A DNA stretch of 64,000 nucleotides from Bacteroidales bacterium. Lineage in GTDB: Bacteria; Bacteroidota; Bacteroidia; Bacteroidales; UBA932. This document shows, piece after piece, positions 1 through 7,928 of the stretch; within the stretch, counting starts at the first letter, position 1, and the number at the start of each line of letters is the position of its first letter. The position numbers and the translations under genes were made by a program. The notes under the pieces are model-generated. The model was not told the origin of the DNA and made no database searches. It saw nothing but the letters and a program-made list of their open reading frames with translations. Where the stretch lies: the NCBI GenBank assembly GCA_017458265.1, contig JAFTFV010000048.1:41191-105190 (forward strand), in the 5' to 3' direction.

Positions 1-1485
1 TTCTTCGCTGGTGAGCGTTTCTGCCGATGAGGGCTTGGGATACACCAGGGCCACGATTTTGCCGTTCTTGGAGAGGACAAGGCTCTCCTGGACATTCTCG
101 TTGCGGGAGATGACCTGCTCTACTTCCTCGGGGTAGATGTTCTGGCCGGATGCGCTCAGGATAAGGGCCTTGATGCGGCCGCGGATGAAGACATTGCCGT
201 CCTCGTCCATGATGCCAAGGTCTCCGGTGCGGAACCAGCCGTCGTAGGTGTGGGAGTCAAGGTCGGCCTGGGGGTTCTTGTAATAGCCGATGGACAGGTT
301 GGGACCCTTGGTCTGGATTTCTCCGGGGATGTGTTCGGGATCCGGCGAGGTGATGCGCACCTTGTGGATGGGCTTGCCGCAGGAGCCGGCTACATAGTTC
401 TCCGGACGTTCGAAGCAGATGAGAGGGCAGGCTTCGGTCATGCCGTAGCCAACCACGCAGGGGATACCAAGCTTGTGCAGGTTGCTTTCTACCTGGAAGC
501 TGAGGGGTGCTCCGCCTACGATTATCATCTTCAGACGGCCGCCAAGTTCCTGCATGATCTGTTTTCCAAGCGAGTTGTAAAATGCCAGCCTGAGGCCAGG
601 AACTGATGTCAGCGCCTTTGCCGAGCGTGTCTTAAGCTGCGGGGCTATTAGGCTTCCGTACAGTTTCTCTATGATGAGAGGCACCGTTATGAAGAGTGAC
701 GGCTTTACGGTCTTTATGGCCTCAAGAAGCAGTGAAGGGGAAGGCACCCTTCCAAGGAAGTAGATGGTGTAACCGGTGCAGCATGGATAGATGAACTCCA
801 TTCCAAGGCCGTACATGTGTGCAAGCGGGAGGTTTGATACTATCCTGTCCGGTTCTGACGATATGTGATGCTGGCAGTACTCCACGATGTCCGACATTGC
901 ATTGTACGTGAGCATGACACCCTTGGGGTCTCCCGAAGTTCCGGAAGTGTAGTTGATGATGGCGAGGTCCATGGGATTCTCGACGTCGTACTCCACGCCC
1001 TGCGGGTCAAGGCCTTCGGGGTAGAGTTCGGCAAAGAGTTTCTTCCTGGAACTCCATGCCGATTTTACCTTTTCAGTGCCCCAGAGGAGGGAATCGGCCT
1101 TGGCGCTGATGACGCCTTTGATGGCCGGAGTGGCAGCGGGGTCCATCTTTTTCCAGATGTCGGGCTCCGTGATGAGAAGGACGCTGTCAGAGTGGCTGGT
1201 GAGCTGGCTGATGCCTTCCGGTGTGAAGTTTGGAAGAATTGGAACGATGACCGCTCCGAAGGTGTTCACGGCAAAAAACGCGATGGCCCAGCGGGCGGAA
1301 CTGCCGGCGCAGAGGGCTATCTTCTGGCCCCTGCGGATTCCTGCGGCAGCGAAGAAGATATGGTACTGTTCAATTGCAGCTGCTACATCGGCAAAAGTGT
1401 ACGATGTGCCGCCATAATCGCAGAAAGCGGGGGCGTCCGGTCTGGTATGAATCTGCTCTTCGAGTTTCTTGAGGTACTGTTTCAC
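1..1485 (-). CDS. Long-chain acyl-CoA synthetase (AMP-binding), C-terminus beyond window
   Basis: This enzyme activates a fatty acid with ATP to an acyl-adenylate and then transfers it to CoA. The first 495 codons are present; the gene runs off the left edge. The AMP-binding signature TSGTSGDPKG starts near residue 180. Near the left edge it has WFRTGDLG, then GRIKALILSASGQNIYPEE, both typical of long-chain (COG1022-type) synthetases. No ATG is available: the frame has a TAG two codons upstream of GTG at 1485, so GTG is almost forced as the start. It is divergent from cardiolipin synthase, with 50 bp between them, and both products belong to lipid metabolism. Chain-length preference cannot be read from the sequence. 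Confidence 0.9.
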   Translation of the reverse strand, partial: MKQYLKKLEEQIHTRPDAPAFCDYGGTSYTFADVAAAIEQYHIFFAAAGIRRGQKIALCAGSSARWAIAFFAVNTFGAVIVPILPNFTPEGISQLTSHSDSVLLITEPDIWKKMDPAATPAIKGVISAKADSLLWGTEKVKSAWSSRKKLFAELYPEGLDPQGVEYDVENPMDLAIINYTSGTSGDPKGVMLTYNAMSDIVEYCQHHISSEPDRIVSNLPLAHMYGLGMEFIYPCCTGYTIYFLGRVPSPSLLLEAIKTVKPSLFITVPLIIEKLYGSLIAPQLKTRSAKALTSVPGLRLAFYNSLGKQIMQELGGRLKMIIVGGAPLSFQVESNLHKLGIPCVVGYGMTEACPLICFERPENYVAGSCGKPIHKVRITSPDPEHIPGEIQTKGPNLSIGYYKNPQADLDSHTYDGWFRTGDLGIMDEDGNVFIRGRIKALILSASGQNIYPEEVEQVISRNENVQESLVLSKNGKIVALVYPKPSSAETLTSEE

Positions 1486-1502
1486 TTCCTATATATTTTT
1501 CG

Positions 1503-1510
1503 CAAAGTTA
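1503..1510 (-). promoter_or_regulatory. -7 element of the acyl-CoA synthetase promoter
   Basis: On the minus strand this reads TAACTTTG, matching the Bacteroidota -7 consensus TAnnTTTG. It lies 17 nt before the GTG start. No clear -33 TTTG is visible. Confidence 0.55.
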
Positions 1511-1522
1511 GTAAAAAATCAT

Positions 1523-1530
1523 TATATTTG
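1523..1530 (+). promoter_or_regulatory. -7 element of the cardiolipin synthase promoter
   Basis: TATATTTG, only 5 nt before the ATG at 1536, so transcription would start at or within a few bases of the start codon. The intergenic space holds back-to-back promoters for the two lipid genes. Confidence 0.6.
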
Positions 1531-1535
1531 TAGAG

Positions 1536-2978
1536 ATGTCTTTGCTTGCAGTCATACTCGTTGCGCTTCACGTATTTATCGGCATCGCGGCCGTCGTCTG
1601 GATCCTCCTCGGAGACTGCGACAGTGGCTGGAAAGTGGCCTGGACGGTCCTGTTCTTCGTTATTCCGGAAATAACCATCATCGTCTACATCCTTCTGGGG
1701 CTTCGCTACAGGAAGGGAAGGATGTTCAAACGCCTCCACGGGCCGGTGCAGGAGCTATTCGAGAAAGAACTGGACCTGGATTCTTCAGTGCTGGAGCCGG
1801 ATTTTTCCACGGTCGCCGACGAGTACAAGCCCCTCGCCAAGCTCTTCTGCACCTGCAGCAACACGAACATCGTAACCTCCGGGAACAATCTGGAAATCAT
1901 CACCTCCGGCGAAAGGAAGCGCGAACTGCTTCTGGAAGACCTCAGAAATGCCAAGAAGTACATACACATAGAGTACTTCCGCTTCGGGGCCGACAAAACC
2001 GGACTCGAAGTGCGTGAGATCCTTGAACAGAAAGCTGCCGAGGGCGTTGAGGTCCGCGTCCTCTTCCCCAATATCTCCAACCGCTGGCAGAAGTGGTCCT
2101 TCTTCCAGCACATGATAGACAGGGGAGTGGAGGTGAACAGGTTCACCAACTTCAAGCTCAACTGGCGTGTATTCATAATGCGCATCAACTGCCAGGACCA
2201 CCGCAAGATAGTGGTGGTGGACGGCAAGGTGGCATATACCGGCGGCATGAATCTCAACGACAATTACTTCTACCGCTGGAGGGACACTCACCTTCGCATA
2301 GAGGGACCTTCCGTGAATATACTCGAAGCCGCTTTCATCGACAACCTCCTCACCAGCCAGGGTACGCTCACGCATCGGCTTCCGTATTATTTCACCACCC
2401 ATTTCGAGCCTTCTCCCGCACCCTTTGAAGGAAAAAGCCTTCAGGTAGTTACGGATGCGGCAGAGTATCCTTTCACATCGGCACAGCTGGGATACGAGTG
2501 GGTCCTTGCGAATGCGAAGCACTATGTATACCTGCAGACACCCTATTTCCTGCCGCCCGAGCCCATCCTCGACGCCCTCAAGAATGCTGCCCTGAGGGGC
2601 GTAGACGTGCGTATCATGCTCCCTGAGAAGGTAGACACCCCTCTCATGGGCCTCGGCAACCAGTCCTACTACGAGGAGTGCGCCGCCGCCGGCATCAAGA
2701 TCTATATCCGCGGCGGGAACTTCATCCACTCCAAGACCATGGTGGCCGACGATTACGTAAGCGTTGTGGGGGCGTCCAATCTCGATACCCGCAGTTTCCA
2801 GCTCAACTCTGAGGTCAATACTTTCATCTACGACAGGGAAGCGGCCGTCTGCTGCAGGGAAATCTTCCTCAGGGACAGCAATTCCACCCTGCTTGACGTA
2901 GATGAGTGGAAGGCTTCCAGAAGCTTCTGGAACCGCCTTGGAGCGGCCTTAATGCGCGTTCTCAGCTTCAATCTCTGA
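1536..2978 (+). CDS. cls: Cardiolipin synthase (phospholipase D family)
   Basis: Makes cardiolipin from two phosphatidylglycerols (or a related phosphatidyl transfer) at the inner membrane. The 480-residue length is usual for bacterial ClsA. Two N-terminal membrane segments lie at about residues 3-20 and 30-50, followed by two PLD domains with HxK motifs: DHRKIVVVDG (H222, K224) and HSKTMVADD (H398, K400), each followed by the usual GGMNL or GASNLDTRS segment. The start is fixed by a promoter 5 nt upstream. It is convergent with the next gene, with no space between the stop codons. Confidence 0.95.
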   Translation: MSLLAVILVALHVFIGIAAVVWILLGDCDSGWKVAWTVLFFVIPEITIIVYILLGLRYRKGRMFKRLHGPVQELFEKELDLDSSVLEPDFSTVADEYKPLAKLFCTCSNTNIVTSGNNLEIITSGERKRELLLEDLRNAKKYIHIEYFRFGADKTGLEVREILEQKAAEGVEVRVLFPNISNRWQKWSFFQHMIDRGVEVNRFTNFKLNWRVFIMRINCQDHRKIVVVDGKVAYTGGMNLNDNYFYRWRDTHLRIEGPSVNILEAAFIDNLLTSQGTLTHRLPYYFTTHFEPSPAPFEGKSLQVVTDAAEYPFTSAQLGYEWVLANAKHYVYLQTPYFLPPEPILDALKNAALRGVDVRIMLPEKVDTPLMGLGNQSYYEECAAAGIKIYIRGGNFIHSKTMVADDYVSVVGASNLDTRSFQLNSEVNTFIYDREAAVCCREIFLRDSNSTLLDVDEWKASRSFWNRLGAALMRVLSFNL

Positions 2979-4031
2979 TCATTTCTGCGCAAATTCGCTG
3001 GTCCCCTTGAGGCCCGTGGTCCCATAGTATTTCTCCACAACGTTGCCTTTCAGGTATATCCTTGTGCCGATAAGGTCCGGATGGTCGGCAAGGTTTATCG
3101 CGTCCCGTACCTTTCCGGATGGCAGCTCGACGGCGACGCAGGAGGCCTTGTCCGTGACGGAAGAGCGCGCCGCAAGGGCAAGGTGCGTCTTTGACGTAAT
3201 CCCGGAAGTCTTGACGCTTTTTCCTGCCGAAGTGAGGTCTCCTCCCACTATATACCCGTAAATCCATACGTCTTCTTCTCCGACATGAAGGGCGGCGTCC
3301 GGCACGTTGACGGCGCCTGTGTCCCCGGAGCCCTCTCCGATGGTGTAATCCTCGGAGCGCCAGTTCCTTGTGGTGTCTACCGCAACGCTAATGGACGAGG
3401 ATACGCTGCTTGATGCCGACACCTTGATTGACAGCATGTCCCTTGCCGAAAGTGTCCTTGTGAGGAGCGTTTCCTCCCTCCCTTCATTGTATAAGGTGAG
3501 CGCAACTTCTCCGGGGAAGAAATATGCCGCCCTTTTCTCCGTATAGGAGTACATCAGACGCGACGGGGCCTGTTTCAGATAGAGGACGCCGTCCGGAAAT
3601 GCAGTGATGAATTCCGGCGATATCTTAAGGACCATTCCGGCATTGAGCAGCGTGCATTCCAGCTTCACGGCGACGCTCTTACCGCCTTCCACAACCACAA
3701 CCTGCTCGTCTCCGTACTGCGGCCTCCCGAACGCCGGGGCAGTGAATTCCAGCGACACGGCCCGCACCGTATAGCTTCCCGGCTTTACATCTATTGAAGA
3801 CGGCGAATCCCCGTAGGTGCCCTCGTAGACCACCTGCCCGGCAGGGTCCCTTACCGTAAGTATAAAGTCATTGGTGTCCGGCATTTCTGCCGATCCCTTG
3901 GTGGGCGCACCCTCGTTCCAGTACCAGGAGAGCGTCCCGTTCAGGCACCCTTCCGGTTCACGGGAGAAGTCATCGCACGCGGCCAGTCCCGCTGCCAGCG
4001 GAATTATGGCCATAATCATTTTCGCTTTCAT
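2979..4031 (-). CDS. Lipoprotein with DUF4493-like and DUF6359-like regions
   Basis: A 350-residue exported lipoprotein of unknown function. The signal peptide MKAKMIMAIIPLAAGLAAC ends in a lipobox (LAAC). I chose ATG 4031 over longer in-frame starts because it gives this signal peptide and because a -7 element lies 17 nt upstream. Residues about 25-250 resemble the DUF4493 family of Bacteroidota surface lipoproteins. The C-terminus, with WIYGYIVGGDLTS and a late LIGTRIYLKGNVVEKYYG, resembles the small OB-like DUF6359 domain. Both family matches are from memory and moderate. It stands alone between cls and ffh, so context gives no clue to its role. Confidence 0.75.
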   Translation of the reverse strand: MKAKMIMAIIPLAAGLAACDDFSREPEGCLNGTLSWYWNEGAPTKGSAEMPDTNDFILTVRDPAGQVVYEGTYGDSPSSIDVKPGSYTVRAVSLEFTAPAFGRPQYGDEQVVVVEGGKSVAVKLECTLLNAGMVLKISPEFITAFPDGVLYLKQAPSRLMYSYTEKRAAYFFPGEVALTLYNEGREETLLTRTLSARDMLSIKVSASSSVSSSISVAVDTTRNWRSEDYTIGEGSGDTGAVNVPDAALHVGEEDVWIYGYIVGGDLTSAGKSVKTSGITSKTHLALAARSSVTDKASCVAVELPSGKVRDAINLADHPDLIGTRIYLKGNVVEKYYGTTGLKGTSEFAQK

Positions 4032-4048
4032 AGAACAATGTGTTTGTG

Positions 4049-4056
4049 CAAAGCTA
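4049..4056 (-). promoter_or_regulatory. -7 element of the lipoprotein gene
   Basis: Minus-strand TAGCTTTG, 17 nt before ATG 4031. It supports that start over upstream alternatives. Confidence 0.5.
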
Positions 4057-4154
4057 TGGAGCTTTTTCGGGACAGACATTCGGAAACGTATAAATCTTGG
4101 CCTCAGTTTCTGAATATCATCCTGAAACTGCAAGGGCAAGCGAAAAAAAATCCG

Positions 4155-4162
4155 TATATTTG
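4155..4162 (+). promoter_or_regulatory. -7 element of the ffh promoter
   Basis: TATATTTG, 23 nt before ATG 4186. An AAGAAGG stretch at about 4176-4182 could serve as a ribosome binding site. Confidence 0.55.
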
Positions 4163-4185
4163 CCTCTCTAAAGAAAAGAAGGTAT

Positions 4186-5511
4186 ATGTTCGAGAATTTG
4201 TCGGAGAGACTGCAAAGGTCTTTCAAGATACTGAAGGGTGAAGGAAAAATCACCGAGATCAACGTCGCTGAAACCATGAAGGACATCCGCAAGGCCCTCC
4301 TTGATGCCGATGTCAGCTACAAGGTCGCAAAGGACTTCTGCAACGATGTCAAGGACAAGGCCATCGGCGCAAACGTCCTCACCGCCGTGAACCCCCGCCA
4401 GATGATGATCAAGATCATGCACGACTCCCTTGCCGAGTTCATGGGAGGCGGTGCAACGGACGTCAACGTCAAGGGAAATCCCGGCATCGTCCTGGTAGCC
4501 GGTCTCAACGGTTCCGGTAAGACCATCTTCTCCGGCAAGCTCGCCCTCAATCTCAAGTCCAGGAAGGGAATGAAGGTTCTCCTTGCCGCCTGCGACACCT
4601 TCCGCCCCGCCGCAATCCAGCAGCTGCAGCTCCTCGGAGAGGGCATCCAGGTGCCCGTATACACCGAGGAAGGCGAAAAGGACCCCATCAAGATTGCAAC
4701 CGCAGCCGTAAGGAAGGCAAAGTCTGAAGGCTACTCCGTGGTCATTGTCGATACCGCCGGCCGCCTTGCCGTAGACAAGGAGCTGATGGACGAGATAAGC
4801 GCCCTCCACAAGGCCCTGAACCCCACTGAAACCCTCTTCGTGGTGGATGCCATGACCGGCCAGGACGCCGTGGAAACCGCAAAAGCCTTCAACGAGGCCA
4901 TCGACTTTGACGGCGTCGTCCTCACCAAGATGGACGGTGACACCAGAGGCGGTGCCGCGCTTTCCGTAAAGGCCGTGGTAGGGAAGCCCATCAAGTTCGT
5001 CTCCACAGGCGAAAAGATGGAGGCCCTGGACGTGTTCCACCCCGAAAGAATCGCAGACCGTATCCTTGGCATGGGAGACGTCGTTTCCCTCGTGGAAAAG
5101 GCCCAGGAACAGTTTGACGAGAAGCAGGCTCGCGAACTCCGCAAGAAACTCTCCCACGACAAGTTCACCCTCCAGGACTTCTACGACCAGATCCAGCAGG
5201 TGAAGAAGATGGGCAACATCAAGGACCTCGCAGGCATGATTCCCGGCATGGGCGCCGCCCTGAAGGACGTGGACATCGACAATGACACCGCCTTCAAGGC
5301 CACCGAGGCCATCATCCTTTCCATGACCCCCTACGAGCGCGAAAACCCCGACATCATCAACGGCTCCCGCCGCAAGAGAATTGCCGATGGCTCCGGCACC
5401 TCCCTCCAGGAAGTGAACCGCCTCCTCAAGCAGTTCGAGGGCACCCGCAAGGCTATGAAGGGCGTCATGACCGGCAATATCATGCAGAGAATGAAGGGCT
5501 TCCGCAGATAA
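4186..5511 (+). CDS. ffh: Signal recognition particle GTPase Ffh
   Basis: The GTPase subunit of the signal recognition particle, which with 4.5S RNA targets nascent membrane proteins to FtsY and SecYEG. It has an N-domain, then a G-domain with GLNGSGKT (residues 106-113), DTAGR (189-193) and TKMDGDTRGG (from 247), then a Met-rich M-domain with PGMGAALKD and GSRRKRIADGSGTSLQEVN. The 441 residues are normal for the family. One oddity is that the G1 loop reads GSGKTIF where most Ffh proteins have GSGKTT; the catalytic Lys-Thr is kept. No 4.5S RNA gene was found here. Confidence 0.98.
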   Translation: MFENLSERLQRSFKILKGEGKITEINVAETMKDIRKALLDADVSYKVAKDFCNDVKDKAIGANVLTAVNPRQMMIKIMHDSLAEFMGGGATDVNVKGNPGIVLVAGLNGSGKTIFSGKLALNLKSRKGMKVLLAACDTFRPAAIQQLQLLGEGIQVPVYTEEGEKDPIKIATAAVRKAKSEGYSVVIVDTAGRLAVDKELMDEISALHKALNPTETLFVVDAMTGQDAVETAKAFNEAIDFDGVVLTKMDGDTRGGAALSVKAVVGKPIKFVSTGEKMEALDVFHPERIADRILGMGDVVSLVEKAQEQFDEKQARELRKKLSHDKFTLQDFYDQIQQVKKMGNIKDLAGMIPGMGAALKDVDIDNDTAFKATEAIILSMTPYERENPDIINGSRRKRIADGSGTSLQEVNRLLKQFEGTRKAMKGVMTGNIMQRMKGFRR

Positions 5512-5550
5512 TTTTCCAAATATTCCTGCAGCCTGTTTCCCATTTGAAAT

Positions 5551-5573
5551 TTATTTGCTAAATTTGCAAATAA
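5551..5573 (+). promoter_or_regulatory. -7 element inside an 8-bp inverted repeat
   Basis: The arms TTATTTGC and GCAAATAA (5551-5558 and 5566-5573) flank TAAATTT. The -7 element TAAATTTG (5559-5566) therefore sits exactly between the arms, 20 nt upstream of the small ORF at 5587. A dimeric regulator binding here would cover the promoter. This is the likely promoter of the 5587-6148 gene pair. Confidence 0.45.
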
Positions 5574-5586
5574 TGGCAAACCGGCT

Positions 5587-5859
5587 ATGCTGGAAGATAT
5601 TCGAAAGCATATTGAAAGGCTGATCGCCCTGTATGAGGCTGAGAAGGCGGAGAACACAAGGCTTCGCCAGGAGTTACATGCGAGTGAGGAAACCGGAGCC
5701 GCCCTAAGGAATTATGTTAAAGAACTGGAGTCCGGGATTAAAGCCCGGTCCCTTTCAGATGCTTTCACAGGTGCACAGGACAAGGATGCGGCCCGTGAAC
5801 GTATAGACAAACTTATAAAGGAGATAAATAAATGCATCTCCTATCTGGAGGAATCGTAG
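5587..5859 (+). CDS. Small coiled-coil protein, ZapB-like, upstream of zapA
   Basis: A 90-residue, highly charged, almost wholly helical protein. Heptad-like leucines run through about residues 1-50 (ERLIALYEAEKAENTRLRQE), and a second short helix lies at the C-terminus. A coiled-coil gene at this place, directly before zapA, recurs in Bacteroidota, and by size and composition it suggests a ZapB-like divisome partner. That role is inferred from context; no catalytic motif is visible. The stop codon is 1 nt before the zapA start, so the two are probably translated together. Confidence 0.7.
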   Translation: MLEDIRKHIERLIALYEAEKAENTRLRQELHASEETGAALRNYVKELESGIKARSLSDAFTGAQDKDAARERIDKLIKEINKCISYLEES

Positions 5860-5860
5860 T

Positions 5861-6148
5861 ATGGCCCAGAAAATCAGCATAAAGATCGCAGGCCGCACGT
5901 TCAACCTCACAGCAGCCACTCCTGAGCAGGAGGAAGTGTTCCGCCTCGCTGCAGACGCCATCAACAAGCGTTTTGTCGTCTACACCCAGAGCTATCCCGG
6001 GAAAACGGCGGCAGACATGCTCTCGATGGTGGCCCTCAGCGAAACGGCCCTCCGCATTGAAATGCAGAAGGAGATGGAAAAGATTCGTCAAGGCGAAAGC
6101 AATCTGGAGAAAGACCTGGAGCAGTATCTCAAGGACATAGAGCAATAA
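5861..6148 (+). CDS. zapA: Cell division protein ZapA
   Basis: A 95-residue ZapA family protein, which binds and bundles FtsZ filaments at midcell. It begins KISIKIAGRTFNL, the N-terminal beta-hairpin of the ZapA fold, continues with the helical VFRLAADAINKR segment, and ends in a long charged coiled coil (about residues 50-95) for dimer and tetramer formation. It follows the ZapB-like gene and precedes a structured RNA. The zapA / 6S RNA neighbourhood is well known in Gammaproteobacteria. Confidence 0.88.
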   Translation: MAQKISIKIAGRTFNLTAATPEQEEVFRLAADAINKRFVVYTQSYPGKTAADMLSMVALSETALRIEMQKEMEKIRQGESNLEKDLEQYLKDIEQ

Positions 6149-6307
6149 GCCGTCAACCATCGAACGCTGAAATCAACATTTTCAACATGCCGGGTTGACT
6201 CAGGCTGCGGAAGGCGGGCCCGCCCCGTTTAGCGGGATACCCGAAACAGCCGGAACCCAAATCTTATCTCGCATAAGATTTCTGACAGGATGCTGACGGC
6301 TTTTTTT
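6149..6307 (+). ncRNA. ssrS: Probable 6S RNA (ssrS) with its terminator
   Basis: A 159-nt segment directly after the zapA stop folds into one long rod. GCCGTCA (6149-6155) pairs perfectly with TGACGGC (6294-6300), and CCATC/GGATG extends this stem. Inside, GGGTT (6192-6196) pairs with AACCC (6254-6258), and GGCTG (6203-6207) with CAGCC (6247-6251). A side hairpin ATCTTAT/ATAAGAT lies at 6261-6279. The closing stem runs into seven T's, an intrinsic terminator. Closing stem, central open region and inner rod match 6S RNA, which mimics an open promoter and sequesters RNA polymerase. The position after zapA also fits. No covariance search was possible. Confidence 0.6.
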
Positions 6308-6313
6308 CTCATT

Positions 6314-6353
6314 CAGGCAGTTTTTCCTTAGGGAAAGGCTGCCTTGTTTTGTA
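6314..6353 (+). terminator. Second intrinsic terminator before rny
   Basis: The CAGGCAG / CTGCCTTG arms extend inward through a TTTTTCC / GGAAAGG stem and are followed by GTTTTG. It separates the 6S-like RNA from rny. Confidence 0.7.
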
Positions 6354-6386
6354 CTAAACCTAACATATATATATATTCATAACAAC

Positions 6387-7928
6387 ATGATTTTGCTTTA
6401 TTTACTTATCGGACTAGTGGTCGGCGCCGGCCTCGGCATCGGCCTTTATATACTCATCCGCCGTTCCATTATGAAGGGAAAGCGCGATGAGATTCTGGAA
6501 AAAGCAGAGATTGAAGGGGAGAAGATCAAGAACGAGCGCATCCTCCAGGCAAAGGAGAAATACCTGAATCTCAAGAGCGAGCACGAAAAGGCCGTGAACG
6601 AGAGCAACGCCCGCATCCGCGACGCCGAAAACCGCATCAAGCAGAAGGAAAGCTCCCTGAACCAGAAACTCTCAGAGGCAGACCGCCGCATGAAAGAGCT
6701 CGACTCCCAGAAAGCCGCCCTTGCAAACAAGGAGGAAATGCTCCAGAGCAAGGAGGCTGAATATGAGGAACTCCGCCAGAAGGCCATCCGCCAGATAGAG
6801 TCCATAGCCGGCCTCAGCGCGCAGGAAGCCAAGAATCAGCTCATGGAATCCATGAAGGCAGAGGCCCGCTCCGACGCCCAGGCATACATCAACGACTGCA
6901 TCGACGAAGCCCGCCTCAATGCCGCCAAGGAAGCGAAGCGCATCGTCATCAACACCATCCAGCGCACCGCTACTGAAACCGCAATCGAGAATGCGGTCAC
7001 CACTTTCCCCATCGAAAGCGACGAAATCAAGGGTCGCATCATCGGCCGTGAAGGACGTAACATCCGCGCCCTGGAGGCTGCAACGGGCGTTGAAATCGTG
7101 GTTGACGATACGCCTGACGCCATCCTCCTGTCGGCATTCGACCCCGTGAGAAGGGAAGTGGCGCGCCTTGCCCTGCATCAGCTTGTGGTGGACGGCCGCA
7201 TCCATCCCGCCCGCATTGAGGAAGTCGTTGCCAAGGTGCAGAAGCAGCTGGATGAAGAAATCCTCGAAACCGGCAAGCGCACCTGCATCGACCTGGGCAT
7301 CCACGGTCTCTCGATGGAACTCGTCCGCATGATCGGCCGAATGAAATATCGTTCCTCCTATGGCCAGAACCTTCTTCAGCACTCCCGTGAGGTTGCAAAT
7401 ATCAGCGCCATCCTCGCATCCGAGCTTGGCCTGAATCCCAAGATCGCAAAGAGGGCCGGCCTCCTTCACGATATCGGCAAGGTTTCTGAAGAGGATCCCG
7501 AACTCCCTCACGCCATCCTTGGTATGAAGCTCGCAGAGCAGTACAAGGAAAAGCCTGAGATCTGCAACGCCATCGGCGCACACCACGAAGAGATTGAAAT
7601 GACCTCGCTCTATGCACCGCTGGTGCTCGTGGGCGATGCCATTTCCGGTGCACGTCCCGGCGCCCGCAGGGAGGTTATCGAAAGCTACATCAAGCGTCTA
7701 CGCGGCATGGAAAACCTTGCGGCCGCATATCCCGGCGTCACCAAGGCCTACGCCATCCAGGCAGGCCGTGAGCTCCGCGTCATCGTGGGTGCCGAACAGG
7801 TCTCCGACCACGATGCCGAAGTCCTCTCTGCCGACATCGCCCGCAAGATCCAGGACGAGATGACCTATCCCGGCCAGGTGAAGATCACCGTCATCCGCGA
7901 AACCCGTTCCGTAGCATACGCCAAGTAA
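6387..7928 (+). CDS. rny: Ribonuclease Y
   Basis: A membrane-anchored endoribonuclease that starts mRNA decay. The order is an N-terminal membrane helix (about residues 3-25), a long charged coiled coil (30-190), a KH domain with [13 protein letters not shown] (about 213-225), and an HD domain with LLHDIGK (H361, D362) as metal-binding catalytic pair. The 513 residues are standard. A strong terminator lies upstream, so it probably has its own promoter, though no clear TAnnTTTG is seen in 6354-6386. The stop overlaps the next start by one base (TAATG), which implies coupling to the antiporter gene. Confidence 0.97.
   Translation: MILLYLLIGLVVGAGLGIGLYILIRRSIMKGKRDEILEKAEIEGEKIKNERILQAKEKYLNLKSEHEKAVNESNARIRDAENRIKQKESSLNQKLSEADRRMKELDSQKAALANKEEMLQSKEAEYEELRQKAIRQIESIAGLSAQEAKNQLMESMKAEARSDAQAYINDCIDEARLNAAKEAKRIVINTIQRTATETAIENAVTTFPIESDEIKGRIIGREGRNIRALEAATGVEIVVDDTPDAILLSAFDPVRREVARLALHQLVVDGRIHPARIEEVVAKVQKQLDEEILETGKRTCIDLGIHGLSMELVRMIGRMKYRSSYGQNLLQHSREVANISAILASELGLNPKIAKRAGLLHDIGKVSEEDPELPHAILGMKLAEQYKEKPEICNAIGAHHEEIEMTSLYAPLVLVGDAISGARPGARREVIESYIKRLRGMENLAAAYPGVTKAYAIQAGRELRVIVGAEQVSDHDAEVLSADIARKIQDEMTYPGQVKITVIRETRSVAYAK

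Noticed and set aside
4516-4530. Inactive Ffh because of the GSGKTI loop
   Set aside because: The Walker A Lys and Thr are intact; the Ile replaces a second Thr that is less strictly needed, and all other GTPase motifs are normal.
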